64,000 nucleotides of DNA. Origin: Castor canadensis. Taxonomy: Eukaryota; Chordata; Mammalia; Rodentia; Castoridae. Under the pieces are notes generated by a model that worked only from the letters and a program-made list of their open reading frames with translations, searched no databases and was not told the origin of the DNA. How positions within the stretch are numbered: the first letter of the stretch is position 1; the number at the start of each line of letters is the position of its first letter. The stretch spans positions 155,077,779 to 155,141,778 of the forward strand of contig NC_133393.1 of assembly GCF_047511655.1 (NCBI RefSeq), in the 5' to 3' direction. The translations under genes were made by a program, and so were the position numbers. This document shows, piece after piece, positions 43,001 to 58,000 of the stretch.

Positions 43001-46000
43001 TTTTGTCTTACTGTCTGTGAATTTTTTCTGTTCATTTCCTTTCTGTTTTCCATTAAGTTGCTATTCTTTTCTTAGTTATTTGTAGGCACTCATCAGCACT
43101 CATCATAAATTAGCCCTTTGTGAGATAGGTTGAGAATATTTTCCACGCCTGGCTTTATATTTTCAAATTTTGAGGTTTTAATAAGCATGCTATGTTGCTT
43201 ATTAAAACCAAAGAAGACAAGCCAGGTTGCTGGTTGCTCACATCTATAGTCTTAGCTTCTTGGGAGGCTGAGATCAGGGGGATTGTGGTTCAAGTCCAGT
43301 CCCAGCAAAAAGTTTGCAACATCCCATCTCAACCAAGAGCTGGGCTCGTTGGCATGTTCCTGTCATCTCAAGCTATGTGAGAGGCTAGGACTGGGAGGAT
43401 TGTGGTTCTAGGCTAGCCTGGACAAAAAAATTTGTGACATCCCATCGATGGAAAAAAGCTGGATCTAGCGGTGTTTTCCAGTAACTGGGAAGCACAAAAT
43501 AGGAGGATCATGGTCCAGGCTGGTCTGAACAGAAATAGCAGACTCTATCTCTGTGTGTGTCCCTAGCACAGCACAAAGGGCTAGAGGTGTGGCTTAAGCA
43601 GTAGGACGACTGCCTAGCAAACATGAAAGCCCTGAGTCAAAACTCTAAAACACCACCCCCAAAATAAAAAAAGATGAAAGAAGATATGATTTGTAAAAGT
43701 TCTGTCTGAACTTTGTGGTGTTGAAATGCCAGTTCAGTGCATTTCAATAACTATTTGCTAAGGGTATGGACCCTCAGCTGGACATTTGTTGGGCCACAGA
43801 GTCCAGAGGCACTTACAAAGGAGTGCCTGGGCCAGTGCAGTGGTGGAGGTCAGGAGCTCTTGAGAGGGGGCTGAAGGGAGGAGCAGTAAAGGGATTGCTA
43901 GCCTGTGATCTGTGAGAGGGAGTTGTGCAAATAAGCAGGGCAGTGAAGGCTTTGATGGGCATCTGGCTGGGATGGGGTACTGAGTGCAGTGTTACCTGGG
44001 GATTCAGGAAGGACTCCAGGGAGCGTTGGGGAAGGGGTCAATGGGTACTTACTAGTCTCCATTCTGTGTTCGAATAAGACTTGAATTCACTGTTGAAGGA
44101 TGACTAGGTGTCTTGTAACTTGTAAAAGGGGAACTTAATCCCAGGGGAGCTGAAGCAGGTAATCTTTTGAAAAATTTCTAAACCTAAAGATGCCTTAGCT
44201 CTTCTTGAAAAGCAAGCGAAATGACTTCATGAGTGTATTTTAGTTTATTTCACAGAAATGAGGCTTTGTGCTTTCGGAGTGGGTTAGCAAACTCAGAATG
44301 GCTGGTGCAATTTAAAACGAAAATGGGAAAAAAAAGATGACTTAGTGCTCCCTATGAAAATACAAGTAACATACTTTTAAGTGTAAAATTTCATAATAGC
44401 TCTGATACTTACAGCTATAGGTAGTATCTTCCTCAGTTTCACCAAAAATAACAGTGAACTTTTTTTCTCCCAGACCTTTGTCTTTTGGCAGATGAAAAAT
44501 TTGACTTTGATCTCTCATTGTCTTCTTCAAGGTAAATGAATTTTCTTCCCTTGCCCTGGGCATAGCCACTTCGTCTTTCATTTGAATGCCAGTGTTGTTA
44601 ACCACTAATAATTCTTTTCATTAAAAATAGTGCAAATGAAGATGATGAAGTCTTTTTTGGACCTGTGGGGCATAAAGAAAGATGCATTGCTGCCAACATA
44701 GAATTAAATAATCGGATTCCTGAGCAGCCTCTTCTGTCAGCAGCTGCCAGTCCCTGCTCCTGGAGCCCTCTCACTGGGGAGAAGTTCGTGGAGGTGTATA
44801 AAGAAGCTCACTTACTAGCTTTACAGATAGAAAGCCGCGGCAGAAAAGAGGTAGTCCAGGCTGCCAAGGCCGACAAACCCGAAAGCCCTTGCAACCAGGG
44901 CATGGAAAAATTTGTCCAGGAATCAAAGTTAAAAATGAACCTCTTTGAAAAAGAACAGGCAGTGGAGAAGAGCCCCAAGTCACTTAAAAGAGAGACATAC
45001 TTCCTGTCAGATAGCCCCTTGATGGGGCCACCGCTTTCAGGGGTCCAGCCTTCCTCAGAGGAGCTCCTGTCCCTGACCTTTTCCCCAGCCCTGCCCAGCA
45101 CCCCTACCTTGGCTGGGCCTGCCCTGCCTAACACTGCCCTAGCACAGGGGCCACCACACTTGTCTTACCCTTTGCCAGGGAAGCCAAGTCTTGCCCACCC
45201 TCTGAATCAAGCTGTGCGCCAGAAGAGGATCACCAGCAAGTTGCAGCTGCCACGAGTTTCATCTCTGAGAGGAAAACTGGCCATGGAGAAGGTAGGCAAA
45301 ACCACATAGCAGAACAGTTCCTAGGAACCCACACCCTCCTTGCTTCTCCACCTTTCAGTACATGCCCTGTCATGTGGGGAGAGTGCTGAGGGCGCATGTG
45401 CTCTGAGGCCCCAGAGTTCAGGAGTGGGAGAGTGAAGAGAGTAGTAGAGGAGCCGGCCCCGGGTGGGCTTGGGCATCACAGTGCCAGCCTCAGCAAAAAT
45501 GTTCACAACAGTGTTATTCAAAATTGCCAAAAAATTGAGCCAACCCAGATGTCCATCAGTTGATGACGGATAAATAAAATACAGTATATCCAATTAATGG
45601 AATATGGTTGTGGTAGTAGAGAATTGCAGTAGCAATACATACTGTTACACGGGTGACCTTTGAAGACATGCCCAGTGAAAGAAGCCGGACGCAAAAGGTC
45701 AGGCACTGTGATTCCATTTTATGAAATGGCCACAGTAGGCTGGTTGTGGACAGCAAGTGATGGAGTGGTTGTTCTGGGCTGGGGAGGTTGAGAGAATGGG
45801 ACGTGACTGCTGTTAAGTATAAATTTCTTTTAAGGGGAAAATGTTCTAAAATTATTTTGTGACAATTGTTGTACAGCAAAGCATACAGCAAAACAAATAC
45901 ACTAAAAACCACTGAGCACTTTAAAATGGTGATTGTGTGTGTGTGTGTGTGTCTGTGTGTATACGATACTGGAGTTTGAACTCAGGGCCTCAGTCTTGCG

Positions 46001-49000
46001 AGGCTTGTACTCAACCACTTGAGCCATGCCTCCAGCCTAAAATGTTGTATTTCTGTTACATGAAGTCTATCTCAATTATAAAAATGCTGTAAAGGAAAAG
46101 CATTACTGCTATATCCTTACAACTGTGTGAACTTTTACAGGTCTTACCTTGTCAGCCCCCATGTGAGCATGGAACATCTCCATGAATGCCCTTGTCCCTA
46201 AGTATGTCAGGAACTCGCTCTTTGTTTGACTGTTGCCTGGAGAAAGTGGCATTCAGCACTAAACCAGGCAGACTTCTGTAGCCAAGCAGCCTCTCTGGTA
46301 GAGGGAGAGCATAGAATGAATATGCCACACTTTGGAGCATATGTAGCTAGAACCTGTTTTCCTCATTGCCATCTGTGAGTAAGGTACTCACTAAGCAGGA
46401 GCTTTAGCTGACTCCTGTGAGCCCTCTGCTCTGGCACTGTTTTATACTGATAATTAGGAGGCAAAGCCCTTCATCATTTTTGTGCATGGTCCTTTGATGG
46501 AGGATTTGTACTGCAGTGCTCCCTCTCACTTGCAGATTAATTGAGGAGCTTGGGAGAAGCTGAGCCTGGACTTGCTCTGAATTAAGCCTTGTTAGAGACT
46601 AGATAGTTCTCATATTTTAAATTAACATTTTTCAGCCAAAGAAAGAAGTACCACCTAGTCCTTCCAGAATGAAACTCCTAAATGAGACTGAATCCCATGG
46701 GGATGTGCTCTTGGACAAACCCAGCACTGCTCTGGATACTGCCAGCTTGCCAGGCAGCAGAAACCAGCACCCAGTTCAAGGCAAGCGATCGCTCCCCATT
46801 CCCAACAAGGTGAGTTGGCAGGGTCCATAGGGGCTGTGACTCACCATCAATGGGAACATGGAGGCAGCTTTGTATATATAAGCTGTGTCTTTTGATTAAT
46901 ATCAAGGCAGGAAAGTTCTAAGAACTCTTTGACAATCCCTGCTAAAGCTGCCAAAACCTGGGCCTACCACAACTGATTCAGAGTCTGAGTTGGGCCCACA
47001 AATCTACATTTCACCCAGTTCCCTCATGTGTTCCCTAAGCAGATGTTTGAAGACTACAGTTGGAGAAGTATAGTCAGCCCTCTATATCTACCTGTTCTGT
47101 GTCTGTGGATTCAACCTGTCACATATTGAAAATATTCTGAACAAAATAGTTGCAACTGTATTGAGCTTGTATAGACTTTTTTCTCATCATTATTGCCTAA
47201 ACTGTGTGTGTAACAACTTTTACATAGAATTTACATTGCACTGGGCATTATAAGTTAGCTAGAGATGATTTAAAGTAGATGCGAGGGCCTGTGTAGGTTG
47301 CACACAAACGCTGTACCATCTCATGTAAGGGACTCGAGGATCCTCGGACTTCAGTGCTCAGAGGGGTCCTGGAAACAGTCCCCATAGATACAGAGGGATA
47401 ACTACAATATTGCTTAACTTTCTGTGAATTCAAGATATAGTTATGAAATTATTGAAAGTTATTCTAAAACCCAGAAGTAAGCATGAGTAGGGATATGAAA
47501 TCTTCACTGATTGTGTTTTTTACCATTTGTTCTCAGTTGGGACTGAAGAAGACCCTGTTAAAACCACCTGGCTGCACTGGCAGTCTCATGAAGAAATCCT
47601 CTTCCTCAGGGTCTGTTTTGAGCCTGACATCCAGTGTGGGTGTGTCTCCAGCAGCAGGCAGAGGTGAGCAGCCAGCATCTCATGCTCAGACTCAACACTA
47701 GCCAGGCGAAGCCTGAATGATGTCTGTTCCACTGAGACTTTACAGAGCCTCCTAGTCTGCAGTACATGGTGGAGGACATGCTCTGAGCTGTGGGCTGGGC
47801 TGGATGGTAGGCAGGGAAGACATTGTCACCATCCCTACCCTTGGGTGCTTCCCTCCAGTGGGACGGTAGCTTCAGTTAGGGATACAGTTGCAAAGCACTA
47901 AGACACAGAAGGACATTTACGTGAGCCTGACTTCATGTCATCAGGCACATGTGCTAAGTCAGGACAGTCCAGATCATTTGGGGGCATGTGGCCCCTGTTA
48001 ATCCTGGATGTATTTGGGCTCTAGTAATATACCTGTTGAAATCTGGGCCCTGGGTTCATCTTGCCTAGCCAAGGCTGCCATCTACTGGTAAAGAGAGAAA
48101 CACTTATAGACTACTGGGAAAGACACCTGTTTTCCTGAGAAAACTAAAGAGAACTAAATCCTCTTCAAGTTACATTTGCTGTGTAGATGCTGGCTTTGTC
48201 CAGTACAGCATGGTGAGGGTTTGGTTCACAAGATGCAAAAAATATGAACTCCAGAATCAGACTGATGTGGAGTAGTAGTGACAACATCGACCTTTCGTGG
48301 TTCCTGTGGGCCCTGAAAGCACTCTGCCACATGCCCAGCCGTTCTGTGGCATGTGACCTGTTGAGGAGAGAAGCACTTGACTGCTGTGTTGTGAGGTGTG
48401 TCTTGCTTCCCTGACGCAGACACCTGCACACTTCTGTGTGGTATTTCTGTGGAGCCACACTGAATGAGGCTTCTGGTGTGTGCATGTTCCTCTCTGCGTG
48501 TAGCAGAATCACTAGGGTCAGATGAGATCGTGGGCAGGGAGGACCCTTGTACGACTGTTATGCACTGTGTTTATAAGCCATCCTGTTGATTATCCGCTTA
48601 AGTTTTTCTTTAAAAATCTTTTACCAGATTGACTTGTACATACTGGGTGTGTTGGTAGCTGAGTATTACTTATTGCTGTAGTTCAGCTACTGTCAATAGT
48701 GCCTAGGATTAGTATGATCTTATTATTACCTATTCATTTATTTATTTTTTTGGTGGTACTAGGGGTTGAGCTTAGGGCCTTATGCTCTTGAGCCATGCCC
48801 TAGTCCTTTTTGCTTTAATTTATTTTTTTTTATTTAATTTATTTTTCAGATAGGGTCTTGCACTTTTGCCTGGGACCAGCCTCAAACCACAATCTTCCTG
48901 TCTCTGCCTCCCACCTAGCTGGGAGGTGTGTGTCACCATGCTGGCCCTTTCATAATTTAAAGGGATCCCCCTGTCCACTGTGCAGTAGGGGATTTGTGAC

Positions 49001-52000
49001 TGGACTCTCCACTTCTTCTCAGCAAGGATAGAGTTCTGCTGCCAACATAATGAAGATAGGAGAGTTTGACTTTGGGGATGCTCACATATGTTTTGGTAAC
49101 TGAAGAGAATTGGAAGACTCTCAGCTAAGCTGCAGGCAGCCTTTTGTTCAGCATTTGATGATTGCCTTATGGGCATCCAGGCATGGTTCCTATGTCAGAT
49201 GTTAGGTACATGTACCAAAGGTAGCATATATCGTATACATGTTAAAGGTCATGGTTTAGAAATAGTGTAAGCTTGAGTGATACCTAGCCTTCATGTGTCT
49301 ACTCTTGCAGCCAAGTCAAGCGAACTTGCCAGCATTCCTGCCAGCGGCTCCCGGCCTCTGTCAGACACTAGCAAGTTGGGCAGAGCAGGACCTGCCATGC
49401 TGCGCCATTCCCTGCCAACAGCCCCTGCAGGGGTATCCTGCAGGCAAGCCAGGAAGGCTGATGCTGCCCCATTGACCACAGCAGAGCAGCCCAAGGTGCC
49501 CACCATGGCTCCTGTCACCCAGCCCCAGACTCCAGATTGTGGAGGCCCAAGGCAGGACCCTGACTCTACTTTGTCAGCATCTTCTCAACTGAATAAAACC
49601 AGAAGCATAAGAAGGCAAGACTCCTGTCTAAAGTCCAAAACGAAGGCTGTGCTGACCCCTACAAATCCATTTAAAGTTCCTAAATTTTCTATTGGTAAGT
49701 AACAGATAAATTTTGACGTTTTCAAAATATTGAAGAAAGTCAAGTTTTGCAAAGTCACCCTTAGGTGCTGGTGCTCTGCCAGCTTTCTTTGCTCTGATAG
49801 CCTTTCCACAGCGTGTCCCACCACCTTTGCTCACGTGGTTCTGGAGGACGTCATTCCTCGTGTGGGACAAATCATTGCTCTCATGGTTTCCTCTGTATTG
49901 TTAAGTATTGTGCTGTGACTTTCTTTGTGTTTATCTGCTTAGAGGGTGTTTGAACTCTCTTGATTGGTGGATTGATAATTTTTCATCAAGTCTGGAGAAA
50001 GCTAGCTGTCATTTCTTGAAATACTTCTTCCTGTGTCTCGGGATTGTTGATGTTGTCTCTTAGGCCTCTGAGGCTCTGTTCTTGCTTTTTTCGGCTTTTT
50101 TTCTTGTACTACAATTTGGATTGTTCCTGTGTTTGTTCTTCCACAGAGTCTAGTCTGCTAAACTCACCTAGCTAATTTTCTCCATCTTCCCTTTAAATCC
50201 TTGAACATATTCATAATGATTGTTTTAAAGTCTGTTCTAATTCCATTGTCTCTGTCATTTCGGGGTCTGTTTCTAAGGGGCTAATTTTTTTCTGGTTATG
50301 GTCACATTTTCCTGCTGCTGGATGGTGTCAGTTTGTACATTTTTTAATGGCTGGATTGTGTTTTTCTTTAAGGAGTTGAGCTTTGGTTTGGCAGACAATC
50401 AGTGTGCAGCTAATCTTGATCTGTTCCAGGCTTCTTTTGAAGTTCTGATGGGGTAGGTGAGAATAACCATTACTCAGGGATCCGTTAGCCTCACTACTAA
50501 CATAGGATTAGCTGAAGCCTCTGCTGGATGTCCTGTGTGTTCAGCCTGCTTTGTCTGCTCTGGCTGGTTGGAGTGCCACATGAGCTCCAGTCCTTTTTCC
50601 CAAGAGTTGCTCTTGTCTTGACCTTATGGTCTTGCCCTACACAAGTGTGCTGCCTCCATTCAGTCAAAGATTGAGAGCTTCCGCCAACATTTCTAGAGCT
50701 CTGTGTGGATCCTTCTTTTGGTCTCTGACCTGCAGATTCCAGCTGCCTCAGCCTCCTGGACTCCAGCCCCTGTCTCTTCCAGTCAGTGAGACCACCCTTC
50801 CCTGCCCTGCCTTGCATGCATCCTGACTCCCTGCCTTGGCTGTGTCATGTGCCTCCAGCAGAGAGTTGGGCACAGAGTCTGGTGGGTAGAAGGCAAGTGT
50901 TGGTAAAGGCTCAGTGAGTTAGTCTAACAATTTTGTGTAACACAGAAAGTTCAGTTCTGTCAGTGGGCAGTGGCCATCACCTTCACAGCAATGGGCCTCC
51001 TATTTTGTTAGGAGCTGTACTCCTACAGAAATTTAGTAGGTAACAGTAAAAGCTTTAAACAGGGAAATATAAAACTAACAAGAACATCAATTTATCACTG
51101 TGGTTGTGGTTCTTCTGTCTCTTAGTGAACTTTCCGTGGGGCCTACACATCAGGTACGAGGCTTGTCCCTCAGTTACCCCAGGTTGTCCAGCTTGCTCTT
51201 AGGGCTTTAGGAATGAGCAGTCCCCAGTCTTAATTTTCTGTGGAAGAAAATGGGATCAGAGGAACCTAGAATTTGGGATCCAGTCCAGTCTACAGAAGGA
51301 TAGTAAAAACCTTAAAAGCCATGAGCAGAGAGCTAGAATCTGGTAACAAATGTATTGCAGTTTTTCTAAAATTTGTTTGCAAAATGAATTTAGTGTTGGT
51401 GTGCCTTACATAAGTGGCAAGAAAAATGGCATACTGCATTATAGTCTCATTTAGAAACCTCTTGAGGCTGGAAAGCAAACCAAGGCAGACACAGAGTTCC
51501 ACCTGTGGCACCTCATACCCGGAGGTTCCAGGGCCTGCCAGGAGGTGACAGTTTTATTCACTCACAGTAAGGCTGGGGACCCTATCACCAGGCATTCCGT
51601 GAATGTTTTCAGATATGTCAGTGCCGCCCATTGTATTCTGTTATAAAGAGAACAAAGTCTTACTGCAAAATTATCATATGGCCATAAAAATATGAATACT
51701 TTTTTAATTTGGGAGGAATCAAGTAGGGAGAAGAAAGTAAATGCTTACCTTTGTTCACAAAAGTATATTTTGTCAAATTGCTAAAGACTACAGGCAGCTT
51801 AGAAGAAATTTCCTTAAATGTAGGAAAGAAAAACATTTAAACAAAAAACCATCAGTGCTTCAAGCAAGTGACATAAAGCCCCATGGATTTTATCAGCTCA
51901 TCTGGTCTCATGTACCCAGTCTCTGCTCTGCTTTATCTTAGTCACTAGAGCTCTGGAAATTCTGTCTAGTTCGTCCATGGGTCTTGAAGTTACCAGCAAC

Positions 52001-55000
52001 TTGTTTTCAAAAGTGCATGCTATTTAGGCTGGGGATGTGGTGCAAGTGGTAAATGCCCTGGGTTCAATTTCCAGTACTGCAAAGGAAAAAGAAAAAAGTA
52101 CATGCTACAGTTTTTCCATGAATCTGAATCCCATGGTAAATGCTTTTAGAGAAGGATCTAAACTGTGGCTGTCAAAAGACAGGATTTCAGTGTGAGTCTA
52201 ACAATTGACAAGGAAATGCAGTTATTTTTATTGTACATAGCCTCCTAAGATAACAGACAAGACTGAAAGAATCATGCCAGAACCATCAGACATCCATAAA
52301 ATTCATATGATGTTTGGGATAATATATACATGCTAATATAACCTGAAGAAGATTTAGTTTCATTTTATGTTTGGCAATGCTTCCCATATCATCCAACATA
52401 ATCCAAAGCCCAGTTGGCTCCTCCTCTCTGCCAAGGCGTGAGGAGGGAGTCGTTCAAGGATGTCCAGGGACCCAGCTGGAAAGTCCCAAAGTCAAAAAGA
52501 ACTTTGATCCTGAGGAAACACGCCAACAATGTCAAAATAGTATCATAGATCACTGTGAAATAATAGTCAATCATTTAACCAGAGTGATTTAACAGAGTTA
52601 TAAAGCGATCACATTATTTGTATATAACATGATTAAGAGACTTTAAAAGCAAATAGAATAAAAGCAAATAGATGAAAAAATAAAAAAGAAGCTTAACTTT
52701 TTTAGGGCTCTGTTTTCTTAAGTAATCAAAACCTAGTAAAGACAGTAGAAAACACAAGAAATTACTTAGATAACACACAAAATCTCTGTTTTCTGTGCCA
52801 GTTACCAAAAGATAAGGAAAACTCCTACATTGTGGCTGTGTCTCTTTGAGGGAGGCACTTGAAAGGCACTTGGATTTGACGGGATGCGAGTGTGACCAAG
52901 GTGTCGCGCGTGCATCATAGCACAGAATGTTGTAGAGGAGGATAGTGCCTGGAGTGGGGGCGCGTGACTCTGCAAAATGTAAAAGCAGAAAAAGTGGTGG
53001 TTACACGGAACAATTCAGATGTGGTACGGAAAGCCACTGTCCTGGGCCACATAGCAGAGTCAGAACTGGGGAGGGACAGCTTTCAGGAGCTGACTGGAAC
53101 CCATGGAGAGGCCCCAGCTGAATGGAAACAGCCGTGCAGAAGACGGGAGAATTAGAAAAGCAGATTTGCAGAACTAAAAATCAAAACCTTGTAAATTTTA
53201 ACTAAGAGTAGATAAATACTTCAGGAAAACCTTATTGCTTTAAACACAGAATTACTATATTCTGGTTTTATGTCAGTTTGTTAATGCTCATTTAACAAAA
53301 TATAAGCAGTTTTCTTCTACTTATAGCAACTTGACCTCACACAAATTTTCTCTCATAAGTCCATCCTCACACACATTCTGTGACTTGCTCGGTCCCTGTG
53401 CCACCTACTCAACCCTGCAGTTTTGCCTTATATATTTTCTTTCATTTTTAGAACAAACCAGTCTTTTTTTTTTTTTTAAGGACAAAAATCTTATTCTACC
53501 ACACAAAATTCTTTCTCATAAAAACAAAATTCTCTTGTTTAAGCTTTCCTTACCAAAAATACATCTTCATAAGGATATATTTTATGTCTTTCTTATAGTT
53601 TTCCCCATGAAAAGTGCATCTTAATTTTCTTCTTATGGTCTTTGCTCATAGAATTACCTGTAGGAATTAGGATTTTTAACTCTTAGTAACCTTAATTCCT
53701 AGTGAAGAACACAGTCTTGAACTGCTCATCATAGACCAACAGTTTATCAACATGTTTTACAATTTCTGGAAACATGCTTTGGCCTAGAAAAAATTTTAAT
53801 GTGGAATAGGACATATTAATGCACACATATATTTTGTCTTTCCTATGGAATTTAAGTAACCAAGAGTGAGCTGTGTGCTCACGCCTGTAGTCCTAGCTAC
53901 TCAGGAGGCAGAGATCAGGAGGATTGTGGTTCAAAGCCACCCTGGGCAAGTAGTACCTGAGACCCTATCTCGAAAAACCCTTCACAAAAATAGGGCTGGC
54001 GGAGTGGCTCAAGGCATAGGTCCTGAGTTCAAGCCCTAGTACCGCAAGAAGAAAGAAAAAGAAAAAAACCAAGAGTAAGTTTTATATTTATATTTGGTAA
54101 TTGATATTTCAGTTTTTAACTTAGAAAAAAACTCAGATGTTTTATGAGTATCTCTTACTTTATATACAAGACTTTAAATTACATGAAAATTGTATTTCTA
54201 AACATCCCTAATTAACTTATATATTTATTTATTGAGTCAGTTTTGCTAACCTCAAACTCGCCATGCTTCTCCCTCTGCTTTCTGAGTGCTGGGGTCACAG
54301 GTGCACCACCATACCTGGCTTTTATTTAATCATTTTTAGTAATTAATACTTAGGTTATTAATGAAAACTGAGATATTAGACAAGCATAGTCATTTTATTT
54401 TCTGGTCAAAGAAAATGCCTAAAAGTTAATTGCTGCACTTAATACTCAAGAGGCAACAGTTACTCTGTATATTTGTATATTTGTTCTTGTGTCAGTCTTA
54501 CACTTTTATGATCTTAAACTTTTTTTTTTTTTTTTTTTGTGGGATTGGAGCTCAGGGTTTTGAGCTTGCAAAGCAGGTGCTGTACTACTTGAGCCATAAC
54601 CCCAGTCCATTTTGCTCTAGTTATTTTGGAGATGGGGTCTTGGGAACTATTCACCCAGTCTGGCCGATCCGCCCCATCTCAGCCTCCCAAGTAGCTAGGA
54701 TTACAGGCATGAGCCACCAGCACCTGGCTGCTTTTATGATCTTAAACGTTTAACAGAGATCAATATAACCCCTGGCTAGCAAACCCAGACAAAAGTGTAT
54801 GCTAACAATTCTAAAGATATCTTCATTTTTATTTTACCAACACATTTAAAACCAGATTCTTTTTCTTTTTTTTGGGGGGGGGGCGGGGGTGGCACTGGGG
54901 TTTGAACTCAGGACCTTATACTTCCTGGACAGGCACCCTACTACTTGAGCCACTCCACCAGCGCCCTAAAAGCAGCTTCTTTCTAAAAGCTTTACTTTAG

Positions 55001-58000
55001 TCATATGGACTAAAGGCATTTGGGTTAATTAGTATAATTTCAGCAGTTTTATTTTATGTGAGCTCTCATTTAACTGAGTTAGTTTGAACAGAATCTGTAA
55101 AGGGTTTACATAGACAAAGCATGCAACAAGACCACATGAATAATACACATGAACACACATGTGCACAAGGTCTTATCATTGTCATTGTACAATTTTAGTT
55201 ACGAGGCAGAAAATTATAATCTCACCAGTTTACATTTGAATCCAAATTCTCTTTCTGACAAAATGGGACAAGTTCATCTGGCTAAAGTTTAAGATGTTTA
55301 TTTTCCCGGTTAGAAAGTCTCAACAAAGGCTGTGAACTCAATTTTGGGTGAAGCAATTCCCATTGCAGCTTGGTTCTTAAAAGTCCTTCTCCCCCTTTCT
55401 TTTGTCAGTCTTCAGTGAGTTTAGAGGTTAACTCTTAGATGCTTATGTTTTATGTAGGAGTGGCTGAAATAATCCTCCACGTGATCTGGAATTAATGACA
55501 GAATTTTGTTTACCAGTATGGTTCACTTGATTAATTTTTAAGCAGGTTTTAAAATACTGTTTGCAGTTTTTCTTTTTCCTGGCTGTTGTCTGGCTGTGTG
55601 GCAGACAAAGCAATTTTTATGCCAGACAGAGAGATCTTTTATTTTTGCCCTGGGCTCAAGATTTTGGCTGAGGCATTAGGGTGGTTTAAAAAGGCAGAAT
55701 GGTCTTGTAAGCCACCATTGACTGGCCATCCCTAAATTTTCATTTCTACCAGGGCTGACTCAGGTGAGTAGGCTGCCATAGAGCTTCTGTGAGTTATAAA
55801 ACCACTAATTTGAAAGGTTTTATTATTTTTCTTTTCCTATCTTGACTGAAATGTCCTAAGAAAAATTTGTAAGCAGTCTCTGCCCTGTTTTTATTTCAGT
55901 TTGTCTTCATCTTAATACAAGCAAAAAAGTCAGCAGATTCAATAGGCAAAGAAAAAATATAAAAACAGGTAAAAAGCCCTTACCTATAAGTATACTTTAA
56001 GAATTATCCTTTCTCATGGATTTAAAAAAAGGGGGGAAAGAAAGCAGTGGGCCACAGCAGAACTGGCTGGGATCCCCAAAGGGCGACTTTCTTTGCAAGC
56101 TTTAGAATTAATCCCACTTTATTTCTTTCAGTCTCCAGAGAGCAAAGAAATCCCCTAAGTGCTGTCAAAGGACAATAATGCTTTGGGAGATGTTTTGATT
56201 TGACAGGTGTACCTGGCACATTTGTCAGATGGCCTTTGCCCTAGTTTGTCTCACCTGTGACTGAGGTTTCTCTGGTGGCATGGACTGCCTGTGCCTGGCA
56301 GGTGCCCTATGGTAAGCTTGCCTGTCCATGGCCAGGCTGTCTTTGTGCAGGAGGCTGTCTTCCAAGGTGAGAATTTCTCATACATGGTGGCATCTGCTCT
56401 ACTGGGTCCACCACACGGAATGTTTTATTTTTGCTTCCAGAAGATTTTCAGAAACAAGTAGGGAGGGAAATAATCCAGGTGTGGTGGTGCACACCTATAA
56501 TTCCAGCACTCGAGAAGCTGATAGGAAGATCATGAGTTCCAGGTGAGCCTGGGCTATGTAGTGAGACCCTGTCTCAGAAAAAAAAAAAAAAAAAAAAAAG
56601 TACTGCTGGCAGAGTGGCTCAGGCAGTAAGAGCACCTGCCTAGCAAGTGTGAGGCCCTGAGTTCAAGCCCCAGTGCTAGCTGAAAATAAAAAAAGTACAA
56701 TAGTCAAATCACTTGTAGACACATGTAGTCAAATCAAAATGAAACCAAAATAAAGGTTCTTGCAAGAAGTTCTAAGTTAGGCCTGCCGAGCAAATAACAT
56801 TGAGCAAGGCACAGAGAACCAAAAGAGAATTCACCACAAGAAACAGGAAGTCCTCTCAGAGTGTCAGGTCTGTGGAAATCGGAGTCCTCACTTTGACAGG
56901 GTCCTTATACCAGGGAGGGCTTCCAGAAAAGACTGAAGTCTGTTACTGTCCCCTAAAGGATCAGGCTCCCTTATTTTTCACTTTTTTTTTTTTTTTTTTT
57001 TTTTGGTGGTACTGGGGTTTGAACTCAGGGCCTTACACTTGCTAGGTAGGTGCTCTACCACTTGAGCCACACCTCCAGCCCCCAGGGGCCCTTATTGAAG
57101 GCAGCCTCATCCCAACCAGATCCAGATGAAGTCAGTAGGGAACTGCCACCAAAAAGAGAAGCCTAGACCTGGGAGGTGACCCAGGAGGACAGAAACAGGG
57201 AGCAGAGCACAAAGGGTTCTGTGTCGGCACCAGGAGCCGCTGGTCTTTTCAAAGTTGGCCTTGTTTTAGGTCCCACTCTGGACACCAGCTATGTCAGCCT
57301 ACATAGCAATGGGAGAGTCTCCAGGGAATCATGACATGTGTTTGGGGATAACAGTACACTGCAATGGAGACACGCATGCTGAGGTAAACAGTGCATTCAG
57401 AGAGGCTGAGGCAAAGTGCGATTCTGAAAGGCAGCCCTGAGGAGGGTGGCACAGTCTGAGGTTGAGCAGAGGGGCGGGGCTCCTCGAGGAAGTCACTTTT
57501 GTCTGTGGCTACCATGGCTTCCATGCAAGACTGTGGTCCTGGCAGTTTGGTGTGTGGGGTCCTTTCCTTATACTGATCTGCAGAGACATGAGGTGCAGCA
57601 GTTGGAGGGGAGGGACGAGGTCCCAGCTGCCTGTGCCTCTGGGGGATCAGGAGTGTGGAAAGGGAACCTGAGTGGCTTTGTGGTCTGGTGCCCCAGGAGT
57701 TGCCACTCACTGCAGTGGGAAGATGGGAGGGCAGTGGGGAAAGAACCATTCTGCATATGCCTGGTGCAGGGGAGGAGCCAGAGGTCAGTGGAACCACAGC
57801 TGGAGGTGGAATTGAGAAGGTAGCTGAGCTGTGTGTAGAGCAGAAGCTCAGAGGGTTGGGCTCATCTGGGCAGTTCAGGCAGGTGCGTGTTCAGGTGTTT
57901 GTCTTTCATCTCTCCAAGTGCTGGGGGCTGTGCCTTGCCCTCAGGCCATGCACTCAAACTATAGTCACAACGTTAGTTGTCCTACTGGCTGCCAGCTGCT

